20,401 nt of DNA from an uncultured Anaerolineaceae bacterium (GTDB taxonomy: Bacteria > Chloroflexota > Anaerolineae > Anaerolineales > Anaerolineaceae), in assembly GCA_937890875.1 (NCBI GenBank), contig CALAEB010000439.1:1-20401 (forward strand). The letters are read 5' to 3'. The notes under the pieces were generated by a model. The model saw nothing but the letters and a program-made list of their open reading frames with translations, was not told where the DNA came from and made no database searches. Shown in pieces: positions 1 to 7,389 of the stretch. Each line of letters starts with the position of its first letter. The first letter of the stretch is position 1. A program made the position numbers and the translations under genes.

Positions 1-325
1 GGATTATCCGGCCGGAGGCGCTTCTGTGCAATATTATGCCGGCGAAGGTCTGATGACAATGGCACGGTTGGCAAGAAAAAAAGAGAAATACTGGCTGGCT
101 ATTGTTCCTTGTGATTTTCAGGAGTTCTCTCAGGAAAAAATGGAGTCCAAAGCACGTACGACCGATATTGAATGGCCCCACGCGTTTGCCCGCCTGAAGG
201 TCTCGGCCGATGAATTTCTTGAAACATATCCCTGTAACCATATTCATGGCGTCAGCGGTGATTATGTGGAAGAAATGATCAATGTAGCCAAAATACTTGG
301 AATTGAGTACAAAGTTTTTGCATGA
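1..325 (+). CDS. L-fucose/L-arabinose isomerase family protein, C-terminal part (5' end outside window)
   Basis: The open frame runs in from the left edge (codons start at base 2) and ends at the TGA at 323-325, so only about the last 107 residues are visible. They match the C-terminal domain of the COG2407 L-fucose/L-arabinose isomerase family: the run TMARLARKKEKYW, then the conserved WPHAF, then the tail FLETYPCNHIHGVSGDYVEE, close to the family's FP-NH-H-x-x-GDY-EE ending. Family members interconvert aldoses and ketoses such as L-fucose/L-fuculose or D-arabinose/D-ribulose in the cytoplasm. The metal-binding residues of the N-terminal and central domains lie off the window, so substrate and integrity cannot be judged. 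A GTG at 26 is in frame but internal and is not the start. The stop is 11 bases before the next ATG (337), so the two genes are probably co-transcribed. Confidence 0.75.
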   Translation, partial: DYPAGGASVQYYAGEGLMTMARLARKKEKYWLAIVPCDFQEFSQEKMESKARTTDIEWPHAFARLKVSADEFLETYPCNHIHGVSGDYVEEMINVAKILGIEYKVFA

Positions 326-336
326 ATTGAGGAATC

Positions 337-1218
337 ATGAACAATAAAGTTGGAATTTATTATGCTTACTGGACACACGAATGGGATGTGGATTTTCATC
401 CATTTGTCGATAAAGTTGCCGATCTTGGTTTTGATGTTTTAGAAGTTAACGGCGGAACGGTTGGCCGGATGTCAAAGGAAGAACGGAAAAGGCTCCTGGA
501 CCATGCCAGCGCGCGCGGTTTGGAACTCACTTATTGCATCGGGATCCCAAAAGAATATGATCTTGCTTCTGAGAATTCGGAAATAAGGGGAAAGGGGAGC
601 GATTTTCTGCTGAATCTGATCTATGCGGTTGGTGAGATGGGCGGTGGTGACCTTTCAGGTATTTTGTATGGAACATGGCCGGCGACAATGCCGGAAAGCA
701 ACCTGACACGTCAGGATTATCTTGATCTGAGTCTGGAAAGTGTTCGGAAAGTTGCAAAAGCCGCCGAAGATCATAATGTTGTGCTGTGCATGGAAATTGT
801 AAATCGCTTTGAACAATTTCTGATGAATACTGCCGCGGAAGGGGTTGAATATTGTAAGGAAATAAACAGTCCGAATGTGAAACTGCTGTTAGACACATTC
901 CATATGAATATTGAGGAAGACTCAATTAGCAGTGCGGTGGAGACAGCCGGAAGTTTTCTTGGTCATGTTCATCTGGGCGAAAATCATCGTATGCCTCCAG
1001 GCTGCGGCCACGGTCATATTAATTGGAATGAATTGGCTTCTGCTTTAAAGAAAACCGGTTTTAAGGGATCGTTGGTAATGGAACCTTTCCTTGTTCCCGG
1101 AGGCCAGGTTGGGAAAGACATCAAAATCTGGCGTGATCAGAGTGTGGGATATGACCTTGATACCGAGGCGAGAAAAGCATGTGCTTTCATGAAAAAGACT
1201 TTGGAAGCTGCCGGATAA
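337..1218 (+). CDS. D-allulose (psicose) / D-tagatose 3-epimerase family enzyme
   Basis: This 293-residue TIM-barrel protein belongs to the D-tagatose 3-epimerase/D-psicose 3-epimerase family, which inverts C3 of ketohexoses such as D-fructose/D-allulose in the cytoplasm. The N-terminus GIYYAYWTHEWDVDF and the segments EIVNRFE, NTAAEGV, LLDTFHMNIEEDS and VMEPF follow the known epimerases nearly residue for residue. The four metal/catalytic residues are present: E153, D186, H212 and E249; R218 in the E-x-x-R segment is kept as well. The length is normal (about 290). The start is supported by GAGG (329-332) just before the ATG. It follows the isomerase-family gene by 11 bases, which suggests sequential aldose-ketose isomerisation and C3 epimerisation. 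The family call is firm, but the true substrate (ketohexose, ketopentose or deoxy sugar) cannot be inferred. Confidence 0.88.
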   Translation: MNNKVGIYYAYWTHEWDVDFHPFVDKVADLGFDVLEVNGGTVGRMSKEERKRLLDHASARGLELTYCIGIPKEYDLASENSEIRGKGSDFLLNLIYAVGEMGGGDLSGILYGTWPATMPESNLTRQDYLDLSLESVRKVAKAAEDHNVVLCMEIVNRFEQFLMNTAAEGVEYCKEINSPNVKLLLDTFHMNIEEDSISSAVETAGSFLGHVHLGENHRMPPGCGHGHINWNELASALKKTGFKGSLVMEPFLVPGGQVGKDIKIWRDQSVGYDLDTEARKACAFMKKTLEAAG

Positions 1219-1248
1219 AGAAATGATTGTTTGGAGAGACCCAATCGA

Positions 1249-1282
1249 TCACTGAAGATAACGTTTTCGTTTTTTTTAGTGA
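1249..1282 (+). other. Stem-loop between the epimerase and hydrolase genes
   Basis: TCACT (1249-1253) pairs with AGTGA (1278-1282), and the interior continues pairing around a TTTT loop (1264-1267), with one T-T mismatch and two G-U pairs. The 3' arm contains a run of eight T. The T-run lies inside the stem rather than after it, so this is not a classical intrinsic terminator. It may be an mRNA processing or attenuation element. It lies 26 bases before the next start codon. Confidence 0.35.
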
Positions 1283-1308
1283 CTTGTGTCGCCTGAGGCA
1301 TCGTTAAG

Positions 1309-2239
1309 ATGGGACAAAAAAAAATTCAAACGGTTTGTGGTGAAATTTCTCCTGCAAAGCTGGGGCATTGTCAAATGCATGAGCATATTTTTGTCAAATA
1401 TACTCCTGCTGCTGATAAAAATTCTGCTTTGCGGATTGATGATGAGGAAAAATCAACCCTGGAACTGTTGGATTATTGCCAATATGGCGGCCGGACGATT
1501 GTGGATGCTCAGCCAATTGGCGGCTTTACAGCGGATGAGCACACGCTCCGGAGTGAATATTATTGTTTCAACGGGATATCACCTCCCGATGTTTTATCCG
1601 GAGGACCATCCGATTCATTTTGCGGAGAAACAGGAACTGGAAGATATATTCCTGGAAGAACTCAGCGAGAAAATCCGGGATCCTGGTTTAAAAGAACCCT
1701 ATGAGAATGTTAAGGCGGGAATGGTAAAAGCAGCGATTCCCGCAGAAGGCCCGATAGGTCGTTATGAAGTCTTACTGCGCGCTGCGGCAAGTTCTGCTGC
1801 CAAAATGAGTGTTCCGCTGATGTTACACACTGAGAAGGGAAAATCAGCGCTTGCGGCCATCTGCATGTGCGAGATGGAAGGCCTCCCCGCAAAACGAATG
1901 CTTGTCTGCCATGTTGACCGTCAGGCAACCGATTACACTGTTCATGAGGAAATTGCCCGGACCGGTGCGTTTTTGGAATACGACACAATCCACCGGCTTG
2001 CATATCACGATGATAAAAGCGAATATAAACTGATTCACTATATGATTAATGCTGGCTATGCCGGACAATTGCTCTTTTCACTTGATACAACAGCGAAAAG
2101 GCTGAATCATTACGGCGGTGAAATTGGGCTTTCCTACCTTTTGCGAACATTTCTTCCAGCGTTGCAATCTGCCGGAGTGCCAGGCGCTGTATTACATCAA
2201 ATTGCATATGAGAATCCGATCAGTGTATTTTGTTCATAA
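1309..2239 (+). pseudogene. Phosphotriesterase-family metallohydrolase (lactonase-like), frameshifted near 1546-1552
   Basis: Two overlapping frames together make one phosphotriesterase-family (COG1735) protein. The first, from ATG 1309 (GAGG at 1295-1298 upstream), gives TVCGEISPAKLGHCQMHEHIF with the HxH metal motif and continues to GGFTADEHTLR. The second picks up at about 1550 as GVNIIVSTGYHLPMFYPEDH and runs to TAA 2237-2239. After the shift the remaining active-site residues are all there: the bridging Lys in GMVKAA, His in LMLHTEKG, His in LVCHVDR and Asp in LFSLDTTAKRL. About five residues expected between the helix ending TLR and GVN seem to be missing, which fits a small deletion of 3n+2 bases rather than a single-base error. 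Relatives hydrolyse sugar lactones, phosphorylated lactones or organophosphates; a lactonase would suit this cluster. It could also be a sequencing or assembly error. Confidence 0.72.
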
Positions 2240-2260
2240 GATTTTTGTGATTTAAAACAC

Positions 2261-2288
2261 TTGACTTTGCGAACTTACTATGTAAATT
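2261..2288 (+). promoter_or_regulatory. Predicted sigma70-type promoter of the ABC transporter operon
   Basis: TTGACT (2261-2266) is followed after 16 bases by TAAATT (2283-2288) in an AT-rich intergenic stretch. Transcription would start near 2295-2298, inside the palindrome at 2294-2311, leaving a leader of about 95 bases. This predicts that the binding protein and downstream genes have their own promoter, separate from the epimerase and hydrolase genes. Confidence 0.55.
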
Positions 2289-2293
2289 AATTA

Positions 2294-2315
2294 ATCATGT
2301 AATTACATGATAACA
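2294..2315 (+). promoter_or_regulatory. Predicted GntR-type operator at the transporter promoter
   Basis: ATCATGTAATTACATGAT (2294-2311) is a perfect 18-bp palindrome with the GT-AATT-AC core typical of GntR-family sites. In the overlapping register 2298-2315 the sequence TGTAATTACATGATAACA matches 15 of 18 bases of the element at 7332-7349 in front of the GntR gene. Both lie at the expected transcription start, a position suited to repression. This is inference from sequence only. Confidence 0.55.
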
Positions 2316-2344
2316 TCATCAATTAATTTTTAATTTATAAATTT

Positions 2345-2363
2345 CATGGTTAATGGAACCATG
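2345..2363 (+). other. Leader hairpin upstream of the binding-protein start
   Basis: CATGGTT (2345-2351) pairs perfectly with AACCATG (2357-2363) around a five-base loop AATGG. It sits in the untranslated leader, about 20 bases before the AGGAGG ribosome-binding site (2379-2384). It may stabilise the abundant binding-protein mRNA. It is short and could be chance. Confidence 0.3.
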
Positions 2364-2389
2364 GGTTTACCTATTTTAGGAGGAAAAAG

Positions 2390-3553
2390 ATGAATAAGAA
2401 GTTGTGTATCCCTTTTGTTGTCTTGGTTGTTGTAAGTACAATATTGGCCGCTTTTGCCTCTGTTGCTGCTGAAGAACCAAAAAAGATCGTGATTGGTTGG
2501 GCTCCTCCCGACATTACCGGTGTGTTTGCGACTGCGACCAATTTCTTCCAAGCGTCTGTCGATGATGCAAACAAGAATGGTTTTGATGTCAATCTTATAA
2601 CACAGTCAGTGACAAGCCATACTGCTTTTGCAGATCAAGTAGCGATCATTGAAGATTTCATTCAACGAAATGTAGATGTTATCGCAATCTCACCAGTTGA
2701 AGTAGATGTTGTTAAACCAGTTTTACAACGAGCTGTTGAAGCTGGTATTCCTATAATCGTCGTAAATATGCTTGAACCGATTGAAGGAGTTGATGCATCA
2801 ACCTATATTGGCTTTGACAATACAGTTGGAGGAGAGATCTCTGCTTACGCTGTGCTAGATTACTTCGGTGGTCCTGGCGTTCTTGGATCCGGAGAAAAAG
2901 TTGATATTGCTGAGGATCAGTATCTCGATGCAGAATTTTGGAAAGGTCTATATGAGAATTTGTCGGATGAGGAAAAAAGCAATATTAAAGCGCGTGGAGC
3001 GATTATTGAAGGTATTGCCGGAGATTTTTTCTCTAATGCTCGGCTTCAGGGTTTTCACAATGTTGTAGATGAATTCCCCGGTATTGAACTTGTTGGAAAT
3101 ACGTGTGCGGCTGATTGGAATCGTGAAAAGGGTGTCAAATGCATGGAAGATTTTCTCCAAGCTAATGCGACAAATTTAGATTTTGTCTGGGCAGCTTCAA
3201 ATGAGATGGGCTTAGGTGCAATGCTGACTGCCCAATCTGCCAATCGGCTTGAAGTTGCAAGCGAAACCCCAACAATCGGTGACGAGACGGTCGCTGTTTT
3301 TACGAATGATCTTACCCCCGAATCGGTAGATCGGATTGCTGAAGGGAAAATCATTGCAGAAACAACACATGGTTTTGCTGATTGGGGTTGGTTTGGCGGG
3401 CAGTTTGCTGTTCAATTAGCCTGTGGTGAAACTGTTCCTTCTACTTATGATATTCGCCCTCGCACAGCATATTTAGTCAATGCTCGGCAGTTCTATCCCA
3501 CTCCTGTTCTTCCCTCCATTGATTGGGCGGAAATAGGAGCAAATTGCAAGTAG
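2390..3553 (+). CDS. Sugar ABC transporter, ribose-type substrate-binding protein
   Basis: The 387-residue exported protein belongs to the periplasmic-binding-protein/LacI sugar-binding family (RbsB type). A signal peptide is clear: MNKK, a hydrophobic core over residues 6-22, then the cleavage region ASVAA at 23-27 before EEPKK. There is no lipobox cysteine after the core; the only early Cys (C6) is inside the signal. The mature part starts KIVIGWAPP and contains the family's typical D-x-x-I-Q-R-x-V-D-V-I-A-I-S-P segment (about residues 94-108) and a second-lobe VWAASNEMGLGA motif. It captures a sugar outside the membrane and delivers it to the permease. The ATG has a strong AGGAGG site 5 bases upstream. 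It is the first gene after the predicted promoter and operator, consistent with high expression. The ligand is not predictable. Confidence 0.87.
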   Translation: MNKKLCIPFVVLVVVSTILAAFASVAAEEPKKIVIGWAPPDITGVFATATNFFQASVDDANKNGFDVNLITQSVTSHTAFADQVAIIEDFIQRNVDVIAISPVEVDVVKPVLQRAVEAGIPIIVVNMLEPIEGVDASTYIGFDNTVGGEISAYAVLDYFGGPGVLGSGEKVDIAEDQYLDAEFWKGLYENLSDEEKSNIKARGAIIEGIAGDFFSNARLQGFHNVVDEFPGIELVGNTCAADWNREKGVKCMEDFLQANATNLDFVWAASNEMGLGAMLTAQSANRLEVASETPTIGDETVAVFTNDLTPESVDRIAEGKIIAETTHGFADWGWFGGQFAVQLACGETVPSTYDIRPRTAYLVNARQFYPTPVLPSIDWAEIGANCK

Positions 3554-3571
3554 TCACTAACTTTTGTTTCA

Positions 3572-3607
3572 ATGAAGGAGTCTGATATAAAAGGCGGACT
3601 CCTTCAT
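3572..3607 (+). other. Strong intergenic stem-loop after the binding-protein gene
   Basis: ATGAAGGAGTC (3572-3582) pairs perfectly over 11 bp with GACTCCTTCAT (3597-3607), with a 14-base loop. No U-tract follows, so it is probably not a full terminator. Hairpins in this place often protect the upstream binding-protein mRNA or cause partial termination, so that the binding protein is made in excess over the SDR, ATPase and permease. The functional reading is inferred. Confidence 0.6.
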
Positions 3608-3675
3608 AGTATGGAAATATTGAAGATCGTTATTAGTTCGTTCTTGTTTCCATTCAAAAGATAAAGGAGCTGTCT

Positions 3676-4437
3676 ATGAAATTTCAATCGAAAGTTGTCA
3701 TCGTGACAGGAGCAGGAGCTGGGATTGGATTGGCAACTGCTTTGAAATTTGCAGAATCAGGCGCATTTGTCGCTTTGGTAGATACAAATATTCAGAATGG
3801 CAAGAAAGCATTGGAAATAATCGAACGAAATGGTTGCGAAGCAATTTTATGTGTTGCTGATATTCAGGATAGTTCCCAAGTGCGAGGGGCTATTGAGAAA
3901 GTAATACAAAAATGGGGAAGGGCGGATATTTTGGTAAATAATGCTGGAGTTTATATTCAAGGGAATGCGAATGAGACAAGCGAAGAGGCTTGGGAACGTC
4001 TCTTGAAAATCAATTTAACCGGCGCTTTCTTATTTACCAAATATATATTCCCGGCGATGGAAAAACAAGGCGGAGGTGTGATTATTAATGTAGCATCTGA
4101 GGCCGGGCTTGTAGGAATTAAAGATCAGGTTGCCTACAATGTTTCCAAAGCTGGTGTGATCGCATTGACGAAGAGTTGCGCAGTGGATTTTGCTTCGTAT
4201 GGAATTCGGGTTAATAGTGTTTGCCCGGGAACGACCGATACTCCTCTGGTGCAGGAATCAATTAACCGTTCAGCGGATCCATTTGTTGCAAAGAGAAACT
4301 TAGAGAGCATCCGTCCATTAAATCGTCTTGGTAAACCTGAAGAAATAGCTTCTGCGATTCTGTATCTTGCCAGTGACGAAATCGGATATGCGACAGGATC
4401 AATTTTTAGTATTGATGGCGGATATACTGCGCAATAA
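3676..4437 (+). CDS. SDR-family NAD(P)-dependent dehydrogenase
   Basis: This 253-residue classical short-chain dehydrogenase/reductase shows the cofactor motif TGAGAGIG at 11-18, NNAG at 88-91, and the catalytic tetrad N113, S141, Y154 and K158 (YNVSK). Asp36 at the end of strand 2 (ALVDTN) predicts NAD rather than NADP preference. The PG motif (CPGTTDTPL) and the C-terminal GSIFSIDGGYT are typical. Length is normal. The ATG follows AAAGGAG (3664-3670). It lies inside the transporter operon, between the binding protein and the ATPase, 17 bases from the latter, so it probably oxidises the imported sugar or polyol, for example an aldose to its lactone. SDR sequence alone does not reveal the substrate. 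Confidence 0.87.
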   Translation: MKFQSKVVIVTGAGAGIGLATALKFAESGAFVALVDTNIQNGKKALEIIERNGCEAILCVADIQDSSQVRGAIEKVIQKWGRADILVNNAGVYIQGNANETSEEAWERLLKINLTGAFLFTKYIFPAMEKQGGGVIINVASEAGLVGIKDQVAYNVSKAGVIALTKSCAVDFASYGIRVNSVCPGTTDTPLVQESINRSADPFVAKRNLESIRPLNRLGKPEEIASAILYLASDEIGYATGSIFSIDGGYTAQ

Positions 4438-4454
4438 ACAGTTGGAGAAACTTC

Positions 4455-5942
4455 ATGGTGACGAAAAAAGTATTGCTTCGTATGGAGAGAATTGATAAAA
4501 AGTTCCCTGGAGTGCATGCTCTTAACCAGATAGATTTGGACCTATATGCAGGCGAAGTTCATATCCTATTGGGAGAAAATGGCGCAGGAAAATCAACTTT
4601 AATGAAGATATTAAGTGGTTCGTTGGAAAGGGACAGCGGTAATATCTGGATCGATGGAAAAGAAGTTGGTGATTTGGATCCAGAGCATTCGAAATCATTA
4701 GGGATTGGAATGGTTTATCAAGAATTAAGTCTCTGTCCAAATCTGAGTGTAGCTGAGAACATTTTTTTAGGAAACTTGCCAAAGACAAAAATAGGTGCAG
4801 TGGATTGGGAAAAATTAAATAAGATGGCTAAAGAAAGCCTGGTTTCATTAAATGTTTCCATCGATCCCAGAATGCTGGTTCGGAATCTTGAGGTTGCTGA
4901 ACAACAGTTAACGGAGATTGCTCGCGTAATTAATAGGCAATCCAAAATTTTGTTGCTTGATGAACCTACGTCTGCATTGTCTGATGCTGAAAGAGATCGT
5001 TTGTTTGAGCTTATCCGGCTACTACAAAGTAAAGGAGTAGGAATTATTTATATTTCTCATCGATTAAATGAAATAAAAATGATTGGTACTCGGGTAACAG
5101 TTATGCGGGACGGAAAGGTAGTGGATACAATACCAGTAGAAAAAACAGATGAGAACCAATTAATCCAAAAGATGGTTGGACGAAAATTGAATGAGCAATA
5201 TCCGAAGATACATACAAAAATTGGCGACAAGATTTTAGAGATAAAAAATCTATCCTCAGAGAATAAGTTTAAAAACGTCAATTTCCAATTGCATTCCGGA
5301 GAGATTTTGGGCATTTTTGGCTTAATGGGTGCTGGACAAACTGAATTGGCTCGCTCGATTTTTGGTCTTGATTCAAAAATGAGTGGTGAGGTTTTAATTG
5401 ATGGCTGTGTTTTAACGAAACACAACCCGAATGATTCAATTCGGCATGGGCTAGGCATGTTAACGCGCGATCGTAGGGAAGGTCTTGTTCCTATGCTGGA
5501 AGTTCCCCAAAATGTCACTTTGGCTATCCGTAGTCAAGAGTCCTTTGGCCAGATAATCAAATTAAGGACTGAAAAGGAATTTGCGAACAAATTTGTTAAT
5601 TCTCTGCAAATCAATCCCCCAATTATTAATCGGAAAGTGGTTTTTTTTAGTGGGGGAAATCAACAGAAAATTATTTTGTCCAGATGGCTGTGCTGTGAAT
5701 CCAAGGTTTTAATCTTTGATGAACCTACCCGTGGAATTGATGTGGCTGGCAAGGCAGATGTTTTCCGTTTGATGAGTCAACTGGCAAATGAAGGGATTGG
5801 CATTGTAATGATTTCATCTGAAATTCCAGAAATAATTGCTATGGCAGATCGAATTCTTGTGATGAGGCGAGGAGAAATTGTAACTGAATTTCAGCAATCG
5901 GTCACTCAGGAAGACCTCTTGTGCGCCGCCAGTGAGTTTTAA
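4455..5942 (+). CDS. Sugar ABC transporter, two-domain ATP-binding protein (RbsA/MglA type)
   Basis: The 495-residue cytoplasmic ATPase has two nucleotide-binding domains, as in RbsA/MglA. The first has a complete Walker A (GENGAGKST, 40-48), a divergent signature NLEVAEQQ (144-151), Walker B ILLLDEPTSAL (165-174) and the switch His in SH at 201-202. The second has the degenerate P-loop GAGQTEL (292-298, Gln for the usual Lys), a good signature SGGNQQ (399-404), Walker B VLIFDEPTRG (418-427), and Glu in place of the switch His (SSE, 454-456). This asymmetry is normal for the subfamily: one competent and one degenerate site. GGAG at 4443-4446 supports the ATG at 4455; Met10 is an alternative. 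The permease starts 15 bases downstream. Confidence 0.92.
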   Translation: MVTKKVLLRMERIDKKFPGVHALNQIDLDLYAGEVHILLGENGAGKSTLMKILSGSLERDSGNIWIDGKEVGDLDPEHSKSLGIGMVYQELSLCPNLSVAENIFLGNLPKTKIGAVDWEKLNKMAKESLVSLNVSIDPRMLVRNLEVAEQQLTEIARVINRQSKILLLDEPTSALSDAERDRLFELIRLLQSKGVGIIYISHRLNEIKMIGTRVTVMRDGKVVDTIPVEKTDENQLIQKMVGRKLNEQYPKIHTKIGDKILEIKNLSSENKFKNVNFQLHSGEILGIFGLMGAGQTELARSIFGLDSKMSGEVLIDGCVLTKHNPNDSIRHGLGMLTRDRREGLVPMLEVPQNVTLAIRSQESFGQIIKLRTEKEFANKFVNSLQINPPIINRKVVFFSGGNQQKIILSRWLCCESKVLIFDEPTRGIDVAGKADVFRLMSQLANEGIGIVMISSEIPEIIAMADRILVMRRGEIVTEFQQSVTQEDLLCAASEF

Positions 5943-5957
5943 TCTTGGAGTGTAAAT

Positions 5958-7037
5958 ATGTCAAATTCTATTGAAAATGAAAAATCTTGTGCTGAAACAG
6001 CTGACCGTTATGAAATATCTGCGAAGTCTAATTATTCGAGTGTGGTTAAAAGTACACTTTTGAAATCTGGACCAATCATTGCCTTTCTGCTACTGGCCAT
6101 TTATTTATCTTTCGCTTCTCCTTATTTTTTAACCGGTTCAAATATTGTCAATATTGTTCGGCAAACATCCATTACCGCCATTCTTGCTATCGGTCAAACA
6201 CTGGTAATTATTACAGGAGGAATTGATCTTTCCGTAGGAGCAATTTCGGCGCTCAGCGCTTCAGTTGCGGCGGTACTGATGACGCAGCAATTTCAAATTG
6301 GCGGATTCATGATTGGACCGGTCGGAGTTGGTTGGGGAATCATTATTGCAATGCTTGTTGGTGTCAGTGTAGGCGTAATAAATGGGGTAATTGTCGCTAA
6401 AGGTCGTATCCCTGATTTTATTGCGACCATGGGCATGTCTATGACCATTCGGGGAATTGCGCTTCTGGTAACAAAAGGGATGCCAGTGCCGTCACACGCG
6501 GTCGCTACTGAATTAAAAGGATACCTTCCTGAGCAAATTGTTTGGCTTGGAAATGGGTCCATCTTAGGATTTCCTGCATCGGGCGTCGTAGCGATTCTGG
6601 TAGTTTTAGTTGGTTGGTTTATTTTACGATATACGGTATTAGGACGTAACGTTTATGCAATTGGAGGAAATCGAGATGCGGCTCGTGTGTCGGGGATTAA
6701 TATTGTTCGGACAAAAATCTTAGTATATGGAATCTCAGGATTGATGGCCGCCGTGGCCGGTATTGTTCTTTCAGGGCGTTTGAATTCAGCCAATGCATTG
6801 ATGGCAGATGGAGAGGATATGAAATCTGTTGCTTCAGCAGTAATTGGCGGTGCTAACCTGGCTGGCGGAGATGGTGGTGCAATTGGATCGCTATTCGGTG
6901 CATTGATCATGGGTACCTTAGCAAATGGCCTGAATCTTTTGAATGTTAATGCCTTCTGGCAAAGAGTTGTTCAAGGCTTAGTGATTATCGGTATTGTACT
7001 TTTTGATCAATGGCGCCGCCGTAAGTTCAAGGCATAA
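5958..7037 (+). CDS. Sugar ABC transporter, permease (RbsC type)
   Basis: The 359-residue membrane protein has a hydrophilic N-terminus (about 36 residues) and some eight to ten hydrophobic helices, for example residues 38-55, 70-86, 92-108, 125-145, 152-172, 206-224, 253-272 and 335-350. Family markers are the ITGGIDLSVGA segment (85-95) and the cytoplasmic loop IGGNRDAARVSGI (235-247), which couples to the ATPase. It forms the pore of the ribose-type importer, probably as a homodimer with the two-domain ATPase. GGAG (5946-5949) precedes the ATG. It is the last gene of the transporter operon; a 340-base gap with its own promoter follows. Confidence 0.92.
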   Translation: MSNSIENEKSCAETADRYEISAKSNYSSVVKSTLLKSGPIIAFLLLAIYLSFASPYFLTGSNIVNIVRQTSITAILAIGQTLVIITGGIDLSVGAISALSASVAAVLMTQQFQIGGFMIGPVGVGWGIIIAMLVGVSVGVINGVIVAKGRIPDFIATMGMSMTIRGIALLVTKGMPVPSHAVATELKGYLPEQIVWLGNGSILGFPASGVVAILVVLVGWFILRYTVLGRNVYAIGGNRDAARVSGINIVRTKILVYGISGLMAAVAGIVLSGRLNSANALMADGEDMKSVASAVIGGANLAGGDGGAIGSLFGALIMGTLANGLNLLNVNAFWQRVVQGLVIIGIVLFDQWRRRKFKA

Positions 7038-7298
7038 CTCTAGTGACAAAAGATTAAATACCAATTAGAGCGGTTAATAGATCTTTTTCAATTTAGGTTT
7101 CAGAACTTTAGCAAAATGAGCTTGGCCAAAGGTCTCTGACGGATAGCGCTGAATTCAGACATAATCTTTAGTGTAAAAAATGGCAAAGATTATGCCAAAG
7201 ATCGGGGTGGAAAGATTTCGTATTTTTTTTGAGTTTTGTTCGGTGATTGCAAGGCAAATGGAAGGAATATTTGAGTTTTGGAAACGTTGGAAAAAAGG
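7038..7298. other. Intergenic region between permease and regulator genes
   Basis: I find no convincing coding frame here. It contains a 10-bp perfect stem-loop, CATAATCTTT (7160-7169) with AAAGATTATG (7185-7194), which may mark the 3' end of the transporter transcript although no U-tract follows directly. A run of eight T occurs near 7220-7227 without a good stem before it. The promoter of the regulator begins at 7299. Confidence 0.5.
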
Positions 7299-7327
7299 TT
7301 GACTGTGCTCGATATCATAGATATAAT
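7299..7327 (+). promoter_or_regulatory. Near-consensus sigma70 promoter of the GntR regulator gene
   Basis: TTGACT (7299-7304), a 17-base spacer and a perfect TATAAT (7322-7327). Transcription should start at about 7333-7335, within the 18-bp element at 7332-7349, leaving a short leader of about 50 bases. This is one of the two best promoters in the window. Confidence 0.8.
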
Positions 7328-7331
7328 GAAT

Positions 7332-7349
7332 TGTAATAACAGGATTACA
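7332..7349 (+). promoter_or_regulatory. Predicted GntR operator (autoregulation)
   Basis: TGTAATAACAGGATTACA is an inverted repeat: TGTAAT, six bases, ATTACA. It overlaps the predicted transcription start of the regulator gene and matches 15 of 18 bases with the element at 2298-2315 downstream of the transporter promoter. A shared site at the two strong promoters beside a GntR gene suggests autorepression and co-repression of the transporter. Confidence 0.6.
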
Positions 7350-7389
7350 GGGAAACATTTAAACCTATTTTGATGAAGGATGCATGCCA

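Noticed and set aside
527..925. 132-codon minus-strand frame antisense to the epimerase
   Set aside because: It is a shadow of a highly conserved coding frame, with no ribosome-binding site or recognisable motif.
1286..1546. Long upstream part of the second hydrolase frame as an independent start
   Set aside because: Its translation before about 1550 is unlike the family, while the other frame gives the correct N-terminus with HxH; so it is one gene with a frameshift.
7195..7230. Run of eight T as an intrinsic terminator for the permease gene
   Set aside because: No adequate GC-rich stem directly precedes the T-run; the stem at 7160-7194 is about 25 bases away.
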